This document shows positions 44,698 to 55,943 of a stretch of 64,000 nucleotides of DNA, in pieces (positions within the stretch are counted from its first letter, which is position 1; the number at the start of each line of letters is the position of its first letter). The notes beneath the pieces were generated by a model that saw nothing but the letters and a program-made list of their open reading frames with translations, searched no databases and was not told the DNA's origin. The stretch is from positions 3,844,001 to 3,908,000 of the forward strand of contig OY829645.1 in assembly GCA_963691815.1 (NCBI GenBank). The letters run 5' to 3'. Position numbers and translations under genes: made by a program. This DNA comes from Echiichthys vipera (lineage: Eukaryota > Chordata > Actinopteri > Perciformes > Trachinidae).

Positions 44698-45540
44698 TTG
44701 GGTCCAGGCTCTAAAGATGTCACTCTCGACTATTCCCAGCAAAAGTCGGGGCCCAGTGTACTGGAAGCTTCTTTAGTCCCTGTTGTGATCGGTAATAGAA
44801 AAAGAATGTTTAGATTCCCAAGAAACAGGGTAATGTCAAATCTAACATTCATTCCATGTCAGCCACAGTCAGTCCACAGCTGTAGAGATACTGCCTCTAA
44901 GATATCAAATCTAGCAGTATTAAATGTCAAGTCATTAGCAGGCAAATCTTTTTTAATTAACGATTACATTGTACAGCACCACCTAGATTTCATGTTCCTA
45001 ACTGAAACTTGGTTAGGCCAAGATAATAGTGCAGCAGTTCTTATCGAATCAACGCCTCCTAACTTCAGTTTCATTAGTGAAGCTCGAGTGAATAAGAAGG
45101 GAGGTGGAGTCGCCATTTTGTTTAATGAAACCTTCCAATGTAAGAAAATGTCATGTGGAGACTTCAACTCCTTTGAATATGTTGCTGTTCAGTCGAGAGC
45201 CTCCTGTCATGCAATGTTTCTAACAATTTACAGGCCCACAAAATATAATGCACTGTTTTTTGATGAGTTTTCCAAACTACTGTCTATTATCTGCATTGAG
45301 TTTGACTGTGTTGTTCTAGTGGGAGATTTTAACATTCATGTTGATAATGTGAAAGATGGATGTGCAAGAGAACTCTTAAACATTCTGGATATCTTTGGAC
45401 TTTCACAGCATGTAACGGATCCAACACATAACAAGGGCCATACATTGGACCTAATCATTTCCAAGGGTTTAAACATTTCTGATGTTGTGATTGATGTTGC
45501 TCTTTCTGATCATTACTGTGTTCACTGTAAAATGACCATC
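44698..45540 (+). pseudogene. L2-B AP endonuclease domain
   Basis: The open frame gives VKSLAGKSFLINDYIVQHHL, FLTETWLGQDNSA, KKGGGVAILFNETF, LTIYRPTKYNALF, CVVLVGDFNIHVDN, HNKGHTLDLIISKG and ALSDHYCVHC. These are all main motifs of the LINE endonuclease, including the ETW glutamate, GDFN and SDH blocks. It then reads into the foreign insertion at 45551 and stops at 45618. By itself the domain looks complete. Confidence 0.88.
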
Positions 45541-45550
45541 CCTGCTAGTC

Positions 45551-45966
45551 AAAGTCAAAGTCAAAGTCAGTTTTATTTGTCAAAAATTGCAATATGCATG
45601 ACATACAGCAAAAAATGAAATTTCAGTCCTCTCAGACCCAGTGCAATCGGCAGTAATAATTAAAAATAAAAATAGACTAAAGAATTTAACAATTTTTTGT
45701 ATATACAACATAATAAAAATAATAAAAAATATACAAAGAGTAAAAAAATGTAAAGTGGCAGTAGATTGTAAAGTGGCAGTAGATTGTAAAGTGAACAAGT
45801 GAAAATGACAGTGGTATTAATCAGAATAAAATAATAATAATAAATAGACAGTAACTATTGAATTGCAATGACATTTGTTGAATTGAGGTAGAGCGGTATT
45901 GTTCATTAAGGTGAGGTAGTGCAGTGAAGTGCAAATAGCAGTTTGAGTCCGAGTTCAGAATGTAAG
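45551..45966 (-). mobile_element. Tx1-like repeat fragment in L2-B
   Basis: Starts with four GTCAAA units and CAGTTTTATTTGTCAAA, and later has tandem TAAAGTGGCAGTAGATTG units (45750-45800). It looks like the 3' end of a Tx1/L1-type repeat. The LTR retrotransposon inserted into it after GAATGTAAG. Confidence 0.5.
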
Positions 45967-47271
45967 TGTAGGTACTTTGGGTTTAATTGGATCAATAGTG
46001 ACTATCAAATGAAATATTTGATAAGGAAAATTAATAAAGAAAAATTACTAAAAATTAATAACTTCAATTTATTAAAAACGTCACACGGAGAACCAATCAA
46101 ATATCGTGCCTTGACTCACGTTCAGATTATGAGATTGAGTATTCTCAATAAACTTACCGTTAATCAAGGAAATATTAGTTATCACCAATAATTATCAAAG
46201 ATAATAATAAAAATGACTCTAGTTAAACCAGAGTTCCTCGGGGCACCACCGTCATAGACAGAGTGATAACTAATATTAAAGTCTCATAAAATATATTAAA
46301 CTAATAATTAAGGGTTAAACACCGATAAATATAATAGTTTAATTAGTTGAAGGATTTAAGAAGTTCTTTTCTTAGTAGAAGCTGGCTCATTCATCTTTGT
46401 GTAATATTAAATAATCAGACATATGGTAAACACAAACATTTATTAACAAATAATAAATGCAACAAACAAAACACAATAAACTAACTAAAGCTAACAACAA
46501 ACGTATGATTGTGTGTATGTGTGTGTGTGTGAGAGAGAGAGAGAGACAAAGAGAAGAGGTGGGGGCTCGAAGAAGGTGTGAACATTCTCTTTGTTACACA
46601 AAGGCCTGAAGCCTGATCTCTCAGTTCTTATGACAAAGTTACAATTGTTTCTAGCCGTTCTTAAAGTCCTATAACATGTAGTAATGCCCAGTTGGTGATT
46701 AGTTACCAGTCCATGAGATGGGAGATGTTTTGCGTTGCTTGATGCCAGCAGCTGGGTGAAGAAAGGAAGCTCCGTGGTGAAAAGGTTCTTGTCTTATTTG
46801 TGGCTTTTAGGCAAAAGAGGATTCGGATCGCTCTGTGCTGTGCTCAGTTGAGGATAACCGGTTGGTTAACCTTTGTGGTGATCCCACGCCATAGGCCAGG
46901 TCCAGGGCCGAGGGGACAGCGGGCAGCTGGTCTCCTGGATCCGCAGGGACGCGTAGAGTTGGAGAAGAGCAGGAGGATCCGGTCGAAAGATCCAGTAGAA
47001 AAGATTCAGTAGAAAGATTCAGTAGAAAGAGGGCGAGAGATTGTGTGCTTCACTTTATATAGGCCCGGATGATGTCATCACCTGGGGGTCAATTCAGCCA
47101 ATGAACAGTTTGGGTGCCTTGGAGGATTCACACCTGGGTGTGACCTGTTGTGGGGGTGAAGGCATTTTGAGGTCTTTGTTCCAACAGGCTGTGGGCCTAC
47201 TGTAATCAAACTGACAGTTTGAGTTAATCCAGAAAATGAACAATCATCTTTGGGCGCCGGTTGCACCTACA
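45967..47271 (-). repeat. 3' LTR (left in window)
   Basis: 1305 bp. Just outside it, on the minus strand, is the purine-rich ATCGGGGGGATA, a plausible polypurine tract. Confidence 0.92.
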
Positions 47272-47858
47272 TATCCCCCCGATGTCCTTGAGACTGCACC
47301 CGATGTGCGGTTTTAAGGGCATCTTTCACAGTCCATAGATGTACAGAGTTCATTTGTCAGTTCATTTAGTGTTTGCAACGTTTTGGGCAGTTATTTCACC
47401 AACTGGGAATTGGCTAAACACTACTAATATCTCGACTAGGCAAGAACAAAAGCTACAAAACAAAATTTAAACATGACAATGGCACTATACGAAATACATA
47501 ATAAACATTGTTTCTCAGCTACTCTTCAGGTTAGTGAGAACAGAAGTGTTAGTTATGTAAATGACTTGGGGTGAGATACAGATGAGATGCAGCTGTCAGT
47601 TGCATGAGGACAGTTGTATGATTGGTGTGTCAATCCAAGATGTGTCCTAAACTAGTGTTTACCAGTGAGCTTATTACAAAATACAAGGAGTTGATCCAAA
47701 AGTATTTGCAAAGTTTGTACAAGGTGTTAAGTCCAATTACAATTTGGGTCTTATTGAGTTTGCTGCGGCTGCTAACAAATCAAAGTTTACCAATTTAACT
47801 GTAAGAAAAGTAAGGCTGCTGAGATTGCATTAATCTTACTATCAGTGCAGAAGGACTG
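47272..47858 (-). other. 3' untranslated interior of the LTR element
   Basis: Between gag stop and the 3' LTR I see no pol motif on either strand, only short unrelated frames. Confidence 0.6.
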
Positions 47859-49373
47859 TTACCTACAAAACCGAGAGGAGCGGACTCTGGAGCTCTGTTG
47901 TTTGAAGTTCTTCTTAACTCGTGGCTCAGGGCTGTAACGCTGCCTGTAGCCATGTACAGAAAGACACTCAGAGGCGCTGTCACTGTCGGGTTCTGAACTG
48001 CGGTCAGAGATGCTGTGGTCATCATCTGAGCAGTGGTTTGGCAGGTCATTATGCTGGGCCAGGATCTCAGAGTATGGCCTTCTACAGCTCCTGCTCTGGG
48101 CAGGACTATCCCGTGGCAGCTGGCGGACATGGCGTTTACGCTCTGCGTCCCTATGCTGTGTTTTGTCCCCCCCTTTCGATCTGTTCTGAGGATGGGGTTC
48201 TGAGACAGAAGGTCTGTGTGACCTCACGGTGTTTGAGCTGCTGGAAGCAGATGTTGTTTCCCTTGCTTTGCAATTGACAACAGTTTCCCAAGCCACCTGT
48301 GCTATTTTCCTAACCTCGTTAAGAGAGAGGTTATCTTTTCTTGTCTCAAGAATAACGTGTGTACGTATACAAGGATGAAGATTCTGCAAGTACAGGGACT
48401 TAAAAGTTGGGTTCTCTTCTAAGCCTGGTGCATTCCTTCCTTGGAAGTATACGTGTCTCAAACGTCTGTAATAGTCTCTGGGACTCTCTTGACGGGAATG
48501 TTTTATTTGACTAGCTGCAACCAAAGAAGCGATTTCGTCTGCAGTAGAAGCAAATTCTTCTGTCAGTGCATGACGGAGCTCATTGTAGTCATTTCTGACT
48601 CTGGCAGGTTGAGACTGTATAACTTTGCGGACAGCTTTTGAGCTGGTTTTCCACACAAGTTTAACTTTCTCTCTCTGTGTTGCATTGGGCAGGTCAATTA
48701 GATTTTGATCTAATTCCCTAAAATGGTCCTCAATGTTATGATCGCAGTTGTCTGGATCAAACACGTCCATATCTTTAGCTAGAAGCTCAAGCTCTTCTAG
48801 GCGGGGACATTGTGAGGTCACCGTTTGTGAAGGCAAGACTATGCTAGCTCTGTCATCACTCTCAAAGTGATGCAGTGAAGAGGTAGAGCAGGACTGAACT
48901 TCCTTGGTCGGCTCTGGAGAGGGCGTTAATCTCTCATTGAGGGAGGAATTTGAATTTGAAAAGCCAGAATCAGCAAGGCTGAACGACTTTGGTGGGGCAA
49001 GAGTTTCTGATCTAAGCCCTAACAATTCCTTTTTGTGGGAGAAGAGTTGTGACTCTGCTGAGTGCAAATCTTCCAAATAACGCAGGACTTTGTGATTTGC
49101 TATCTGAACTTCATTGATGAGATTAGCATTTTGAGCTTTAAGGGATTCTATCTCCTTTTCTAATGCTATTTTGCTCTGACAGACAATGTTAATTTGCCGG
49201 TGAAAGTTCAGGAGCAAACATCTCAACACTGACCCTTTAGATGTGTCGCTGAGAAGTGATTCTATTTCTTTGCTGCACTCACTTAAGTTCAATGTGTTAA
49301 TGAACTCAGGGTAGCCAGGTTTAAGGCCCTGTGCTAGGGAAGAAATGAAATTCTCTACACTTGGGTTCTCCAT
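47859..49373 (-). CDS. Gag protein of the LTR retrotransposon, 504 aa
   Basis: An intact 504-codon frame beginning about 825 bp after the primer site. Residues 65-125 form a likely coiled coil (KIALEKEIESLKAQNANLIN). The middle has capsid-like helices (DYYRRLRHVYFQGRNAPG, NLHPCIRTHVILETR, LSLNEVRKIAQVAWETVV). The C-terminal 120 residues are Arg/Ser-rich with an acidic patch (DDDHSISDRSSEPDSDSAS) and no CCHC zinc knuckle. Gag would form the particle that packages the RNA. Reverse transcription would have to come from another element. An intact frame fits the near-identical LTRs. Confidence 0.85.
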   Translation of the reverse strand: MENPSVENFISSLAQGLKPGYPEFINTLNLSECSKEIESLLSDTSKGSVLRCLLLNFHRQINIVCQSKIALEKEIESLKAQNANLINEVQIANHKVLRYLEDLHSAESQLFSHKKELLGLRSETLAPPKSFSLADSGFSNSNSSLNERLTPSPEPTKEVQSCSTSSLHHFESDDRASIVLPSQTVTSQCPRLEELELLAKDMDVFDPDNCDHNIEDHFRELDQNLIDLPNATQREKVKLVWKTSSKAVRKVIQSQPARVRNDYNELRHALTEEFASTADEIASLVAASQIKHSRQESPRDYYRRLRHVYFQGRNAPGLEENPTFKSLYLQNLHPCIRTHVILETRKDNLSLNEVRKIAQVAWETVVNCKARETTSASSSSNTVRSHRPSVSEPHPQNRSKGGDKTQHRDAERKRHVRQLPRDSPAQSRSCRRPYSEILAQHNDLPNHCSDDDHSISDRSSEPDSDSASECLSVHGYRQRYSPEPRVKKNFKQQSSRVRSSRFCR

Positions 49374-50179
49374 TGTGTTAAAATGGAAGGTGAGATAAAA
49401 ACTTGTTGTCTAGTACAACAATGCAATTGTTTTGGCTCTGGTGTTGCTTGGCAGACACCTTGTGATGTAAATTGGGTAGTACACTAGCCTAAAACAACAG
49501 TTCCTCTGATCTACACTTTGTGGGTAGCTTGCTTCCTGCGCGGGGAGGGGCAACTACAGCACCATGTGGTTCGGGGACCAGAATTTACACTAACTGAGAT
49601 GCAGGGCAGTCAGTCAGGGAATAATATCTATAAAGTACTACTCAAGCTGAGACACCTGGAAGAAACAGCTGGGCATGTAACTTTATTTCACAGGGGCTGG
49701 TAGCACACTGTGGCTCTATCTATCTCCACTCAGGTTGAAATGCAAGGCAGTTCCAACAGTTAAAACTTTCGGGTTCATAGGGCCGGGGGCACGCTATGAG
49801 TTAAGGGGAAGGAGCACTTAATTTAGCAACACTTATGACAAGACTCATTAAATTGCATTGAATATGTGATATTCAAATGCAAAACCAAACTTCAATAGCT
49901 AGCAGCAATAGCAAAATCTTAAGGGTAACTATCAGGCTTACAGAGGTTATCAATATTCTCAAATCACTTTAGCTAAATTTGGAATGAATCAAATAACACC
50001 ACTTTGTACTTGTTTGTAAGTACAGCTGGATGTCTACTCCTGTGGAAGACAAGTGGGGTTAAATGGAACGACTTTTGGAAAATTTTGGATGAAAAATCCA
50101 AAAATTGTAAAATGTCCAAAAATATGACGAATATTAATGTCACACAATTATGAATTATTGCCAAGCCAACATAACTAAG
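49374..50179 (-). other. Leader between primer site and gag
   Basis: About 800 bp of untranslated leader on the minus strand, where a packaging signal would be expected. No motif can be assigned. Confidence 0.5.
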
Positions 50180-50196
50180 CCTCACACGGGGCACCA
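50180..50196 (-). promoter_or_regulatory. Primer binding site, elongator tRNA-Met type
   Basis: One base inside the 5' LTR the minus strand reads TGGTGCCCCGTGTGAGG, complementary to the 3' end of vertebrate elongator tRNA-Met (CCTCACACGGGGCA plus CCA). The match is from memory of that tRNA. Confidence 0.75.
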
Positions 50197-50197
50197 A

Positions 50198-50765
50198 TGT
50201 AGGTACTTTGGGTTTAATTGGATCAATAGTGACTATCAAATGAAATATTTGATAAGGAAAATTAATAAAGAAAAATTACTAAAAATTAATAACTTCAATT
50301 TATTAAAAACGTCACACGGAGAACCAATCAAATATCGTGCCTTGACTCACGTTCAGATTATGAGATTGAGTATTCTCAATAAACTTACCGTTAATCAAGG
50401 AAATATTAGTTATCACCAATAATTATCAAAGATAATAATAAAAATGACTCTAGTTAAACCAGAGTTCCTCGGGGCACCACCAACATAGACGGAGTGATAA
50501 CTAATATTAAAGTCTCATAAAATATATTAAACTAATAATTAAGGGTTAAACACCGATAAATATAATAGTTTAATTAGTTGAAGGATTTAAGAAGTTCTTT
50601 TCTTAGTAGAAGCTGGCTCATTCATCTTTGTGTAATATTAAATAATCAGACATATGGTAAACACAAACATTTATTAACAAATAATAAATGCAACAAACAA
50701 AACACAATCAACTAACTAAAGCTAACAACAAACGTATGATTGTGTGTATGTGTGTGTGTGTGTGC

Positions 50766-50801
<36 letters not shown>

Positions 50802-51526
50802 CAAAGAGAAGAGGTGGGGGCTCGAAGAAGGTGTGAACATTCTCTTTGTTACACAAAGGCCTGAAGCCTGATCTCTCAGTTCTTATGACAAAGTTACAAT
50901 TGTTTCTAGCCGTTCATAAAGTCCTATAACATGTAGTAATGCCCAGTTGGTGATTAGTTACCAGTCCATGAGATGGGAGATGTTTTGCGTTGCTTGATGC
51001 CAGCAGCTGGGTGAAGAAAGGAAGCTCCGTGGTGAAAAGGTTCTTGTCTTATTTGTGGCTCTTAGGCAAAAGAGGATTCGGATCGCTCTGTGCTGTGCTC
51101 AGTTGAGGATAACCGGTTGGTTAACCTTTGTGGTGATCCCACGCCATAGGCCAGGTCCAGGGCCGAGGGGACAGCGGGCAGCTGGTCTCCTGGATCCGCA
51201 GGGACGCGTAGAGTTGGAGAAGAGCAGGAGGATCCGGTCGAAAGATCCAGTAGAAAAGATTCAGTAGAAAGATTCAGTAGAAAGACGGCGAGAGATTGTG
51301 TGCTTCACTTTATATAGGCCCGGATGATGTCATCACCTGGGGGTCAATTCAGCCAATGAACAGTTTGGGTGACTTGGAGGATTCACACCTGGGTGTGACC
51401 TGTTGTGGGGGTGAAGGCATTTTGAGGTCTTTGTTCCAACAGGCTGTGGGCCTACTGTAATCAAACTGACAGTTTGAGTTAATCCAGAAAATGAACAATC
51501 ATCTTTGGGCGCCGGTTGCACCTACA
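50198..51526 (-). repeat. 5' LTR (right in window)
   Basis: 1329 bp, longer than its partner because of extra GT units near 50745-50790. Contains a TATA box on the minus strand (CCTATATAAAG, 51317-51309 region). Confidence 0.92.
51309..51317 (-). promoter_or_regulatory. TATA box of the LTR promoter
   Basis: CTATATAAA on the minus strand about 210 bp into the 5' LTR. An identical box is in the 3' LTR near 47055. Confidence 0.65.
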
Positions 51527-51599
51527 TAAGTAAGCTAGTGTTGGCAAAGAAGAAGCAGGGGAAATAAGAAAGCGGTCTATTAACAATAACAGATGTACA

Positions 51600-53682
51600 T
51601 TAGTCACTCAGGCCTTTATACCATCACCAGCCCTGTCCTCAGCCTCCGTCAATGATCTTGTGAATAGTTTCAGCTCCAATGTTGTAAGTGTTATGGATGC
51701 CATTGCTCCGATTAAGACCAAAGTTATCTCTGGAAGGAAAAAGTCCCCATGGAGGAATGCCACTCAGGTGAAAGCTCAAAAAAGAAAGTGCGGGCAGGCT
51801 GAACGTAGATGGCGAAAAACCAAACTCCAGGTACATTACGGCATTTAAAAAGATAGCCTTCAGCTCTATAACCAAGAATTAAAAAGAGCAAGACAGTCCT
51901 TTTTCTCTGAGATCATTAAAAACAACACCAACAATGTCCGTACCTTATTCAGTGTTGTCGACAGAATGACAAACCCTGTAGTATCTGTCCCTCCTGAACT
52001 TTTATCTAACAAGTCATGCATAACTTTGCAGCTTTTTTCACCGATAAAATTCAGAGGATAAGACAACAGTTTGTGGCTCCCTCTCAGGCAACTTGGTTAT
52101 GTCACCGCTTCCTCCTCATACTCCTAGAGATCTAGAAAAATTTCAACCAGTAGACCAAACATCTTTGACAGAAACGGTTCAGAAACTAAAATCCACCTGC
52201 TGCCTTGATATGCTTCCTACAAACTTGTTGAAAGATGTTTTTAACTGTGTTGCTCCAGATGTGTTACAGATAGTAAATACTTCTCTTTTATGAGGACAAT
52301 TTCCCAAAGCCCTGAAAACTGCAGTGATCAAACCCCTCTTGAAAAAGCCTAATCTGGATGCCTCTTTACTAAGTAACTACAGACCCGTATCAAACCTTGC
52401 ATTTTTGTCGAAAGTCATTGAGAAAGTTGTTTATCAACAAATTTACTCATTCATGACCCAAAACAATGTGTTCAATGCCTTCCAGTCAGGTTTTCGACCA
52501 CACCACAGCACAGAAACTGCACTTATTAAGGTGTTAAATGTCATACGTCTCAATACTGATGCATCAAAAACTTTAGTATTAGTCCTACTGGATCTCAGTG
52601 CTGCATTCGACACAGTTGATCACAACATTTTGCTCGAAAGACTGGAGAAGTGGGTCGGAACTTCTAGTACGGTGCTAAATTGGCTCAAATCCTACTTAGA
52701 AGATCGTGACTTCTTTGTCTCACTTGGTAACTATGAATCTGAGCGAACAAAGATGACATGTGGGGTCCCTCAAGGCTCTATTCTTGGGCCACTTTTGTTT
52801 AATATCTATATGCTCCCACTGGCCCAGATCATAGAGTATAATAACATCTCTTACCACTCAAATGCCGATGACACACAACTCTACATCACAGTGTCACCAC
52901 ATGACAATGGTCCATTACAGTCGCTAAGTGATGGTATCAAACAAGTCGATCAGTGTATGGGCCAGAACTTTCTCCAGCTCAATGCAGAAAAGACTGAAGT
53001 CATTGTATTTGGTCCCAAAAATGCAAGGCTTGAGATTAGTGACCAACTTGACTCAATGACACTAAAAACCACAGACCAAGCCAGAAATCTTGGTGTAGTT
53101 ATGGACTCAGACCTGAATTTTAACAACCACATAAAGACCATCACTAATTATCATCTCAAAAACATTGCACGGATTAAGGGACTTCTGTCTAAACAAGACA
53201 TGGAAAAACTTGTTCATGCATTTATCCTTAGCAGGTTAGATTATTGTAATGGTGTCTTTACAGGTCTCAGTAAAAAGTCAATCAAGCAGCTGCAGCTCAT
53301 CCAGAAAGCTGCTGCCAGAGTTCTAACCAACAGCAGAAAAATGGACCACATTACACCGGTCCTTAAATCACTGCATTGGCTCCCTGTAAGTCAAAGGATC
53401 GAGTTTAAAATCCTGTTACTGGTCTACAAGTCACAGAACGGTCTTGGGCCTAAATATATGTCAGAGCTGCTTGTTGGATATGAAGCATCCAGGCCCCTCA
53501 GGTCCTCAGGGACATGTTTACTCAGTGTCCCCAGGGTCAGAACCAAACAGGGTGAAGCTGCATTTAGCTTCTATGGCCCTCACCTGTGGAACAAGCTCCC
53601 TGAACATCTGAGGTGTGCACAAACTGTCAGTTTATTTAAATCAGGGCTAAAAACATTACTGTTTACTGAAGCTTTCTTGTAG
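51600..53682 (+). pseudogene. L2-B reverse transcriptase
   Basis: The long frame 52324-53682 (452 aa) has IKPLLKKPNLDASLLSNYRP, FQSGFRPHHSTETALIKV, LLDLSAAFDTVDHNILLERL, CGVPQGSILGPLLFNIYML and the L2-type end (SRLDYCNGVFTGLSKKSIKQ). The active-site box reads SNADDTQL where family members have YADD: the Tyr is replaced by Asn, so activity is doubtful. Upstream, the frame is broken several times between 51840 and 52294, including a TGA at about 52291. Confidence 0.88.
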
Positions 53683-53945
53683 TAGCAATTTTAACCATTT
53701 TAACTACTCTTACTTTTGCAACTCCTTTTAGTGATTTTAAATAATTTTCAATGATTTTAGTTTGTTGATTTTAAACTAAACTGTCAATCTTTTATTCTTG
53801 AATTCTTGAATTTCCTTGATTTTACACTGTTTGTTTAAATTGTTTTAATCATCTCTTATTCTCTTGCCATAGTGCTTGCCTCTGTAAAGCACTATGAATT
53901 GCCTTGTGTATGAATGGTGCTATACAAATAAACTTGCCTTGCCTT

Positions 53946-55943
53946 GCCTTACAAGACCCTCTGCCATCTTTGCCAAACCCCAGCCCTCACTAGCTGTGAG
54001 GACACTCGTTATTACATGGCCATGTTCATTTCCCACATTTGTTGCCCAAGCAGCTGTAGACTGGGCCTTACCTGCCAACTTCCTGCCAATTTTCTTTGTG
54101 GAATCCATCTTAATGACTTGTCCAAAAAGCGATGTAATGTAGGCCTTTACTTCATCCAACCGGCTGAGGACATCTTGGGCGTATATTTGCATTAACCAAC
54201 GGTGCTTTTGCACTACTGGCATAACTGGCAAGTCCCCCAGAGCGATGGGTGAAATCAGACCCGAAGAGACAGCACGTGCCAGTCCTCTGTAATCAGTCAG
54301 GAACTGAATTTGCTTGCAGAGCCAGGTTTCTGCATGCTGCTCCTCTAGCTGCTTTTGCAGCTGGCTGCTGCTGTTACCCAAGCCACGTTGACGCATCAGG
54401 CGCACAACAGTCATGTCACACCCCAGTCTGTAGGTCATAATGCATGGGAATTGGATACGGTGGCCAATGTCTAGCTTGGAGATGATGGTGCTGCTCCAAC
54501 TGATCACTCTTCTTTTACAGCTCTTACAGGCAAGAGATTCCGATGCAATGTAATAAGAGCTGCTGACACCGACCACTTGTTTTATCCTCTGATGGAGTCC
54601 AGAAGAAGTGAGCTCTGACTGGATGCAGTCAGGATGGGGACAGACCAATCGCACTCGCCAGAATTTCCTGGGCATCCATAGGAGCATTCGGGTGCCAAAG
54701 TATCGCTCTAATGCTGGCATGCCACTTGGCGTCTGTGGTGGTTGAGGTGGATACCACCACATTTTGTCTGCCTTAGTAGGGATCAGTTCGGGCTGATCAA
54801 AGCGAGACCACTGAAAAAGGGCTTTGGAAATCCAGCGCTGCTCAACCTCTGGCAACGCAGGGATCCATCCAGCTGGCAGGCATATTCTGCTCGCTATTTA
54901 ACACATGTGAGAGATAGACACAATTATGTATGCAATATTATGTAGAAAATATGTTTATAAATATGCACGTTTTCATTGATTTAATTATAATACACACGCT
55001 GTATGCTTGACTCAAGATCCTCAGCTGCAACCAACAATTCTTTGTCACCTATGTCTGTTGTGGATGACTGCACAGCGGGGGAGCCAGCAGTGGACAAAGA
55101 AGGAATGACTGCAAAAGATTAAAAATAAATATGTAATAAAATGTAATCCAGTAAATAAATGTGATGGATAACTCAGTTACTCAGACTCAACTACATTCAT
55201 ATTGTAGTCCTACTTACCAGGATGAATCTTTTGTGATTCGCACAGCTTCCTCACTGCTTTGTTGATGGCCAGCTGAGACTTGGCTTTGCCCACCAACAAG
55301 GGACGCAGGGAGGATACTGATAGAGAAGCACAACTGGCAACAGGCGGACATGAAGCAGATTGTGAAAAGCTGGCAGCCGGTGGAGTGGTGGATGCTTGTG
55401 ATGAGGCGGTTGCTGTTGTGGCAGTCGTGGAGTGTCGGATGCTTTTGATGAGGTGGATGCTGTTGTGGCAGCCGGTTGTGCTGGTTTGTTCTGGCTTGCT
55501 CTGGCTTCTAATTTAAATTGAATGGCATATCTGCCCTCAGGGTAGTGGGATATGTACCTCTGCAGAGCCTGCTTGTTGGCTAGGTTATTGACTGAATCTG
55601 TATTCCTTGATTCACTGGACATTGAGGCAACCAGGTAGCCAGCATACCCCAGCACATTTTCTGCAAGCCACTTAAATGTTTGGCCCCTGTAAAGGCCAAA
55701 CTGCACCTGATGCTGCCCTAGGACATGCCAATCATTCTCTGGGTCTCCACCATGAAGCACAGCCGCAGCCCTTGCCAATTCCTTTACTCTGTCTGGTGGC
55801 AGAGCCCGCGCCCATGGCCTGTTCTCAGCCTTAATTCTTCCGGCCTCCACTGTGTCGTGCAGGCTGACGCAACCATCCCACCTCCTCCTGAATTTAGGAT
55901 CCATTCTATACCGTAAACGCACATGTACACACAAATCAATCAA
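53946..55943 (-). pseudogene. Element D gene, N-terminal and DUF6729-like zinc-ribbon exons
   Basis: Exon from 55901 (MDPKFRRRWDGC) has RPWARALPPDRVKELARAAA and FGLYRGQTFKWLAENVLGYA, then Pro/Gln-rich sequence with a 1-nt frame break and SSLRPLLVGKAKSQLAINKA (55330-55220). A short exon follows at about 55110-55000. The main exon (about 54897-53946) carries the zinc ribbon: CPHPDC at residues 72-77 and CKSC at 110-113 of the frame that starts at 54855. After it come RFPxxxTxRxGCD-like LGCDMTVVRLMRQRGLGNSS and VIKMDSTKKIGRKLAGK with a candidate first catalytic Asp near residue 251. Function as a transposase is inferred from these acidic blocks and the two-copy context. Confidence 0.62.

Larger units (their letters stand above)
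45967..51526 (-). mobile_element. Gag-only LTR retrotransposon, recent insertion
   Basis: Two LTRs (45967-47271 and 50198-51526) begin TGTAGG and end CCTACA and are flanked by TAAG (45963-45966, 51527-51530). They differ by only a handful of substitutions plus a longer GT tract in the right LTR, so insertion is recent. Gag and primer site place transcription on the minus strand, so the right LTR is the 5' one. The 2.9-kb interior has gag but no protease, reverse transcriptase or integrase, making this a non-autonomous element. Confidence 0.93.
44600..53945 (+). mobile_element. L2-B LINE, near full length, interrupted twice
   Basis: A plus-strand LINE inserted in an intron of element D, near the TAAGGTCT/CTTACAAGACC junction. 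The endonuclease is at 44698-45540 and the reverse transcriptase at about 51600-53682. Between them sit a Tx1-like fragment (45551-45966) and an LTR retrotransposon (45967-51526). The 3' end is GGTGCTATACAAATAAACTT with CCTTG repeats. A shorter copy is at 19370-20010. Confidence 0.88.

Noticed and set aside
47921..48277. 118-aa plus-strand frame inside the LTR element
   Set aside because: Antisense to the intact gag frame, which is longer and lies in the orientation given by the primer site.
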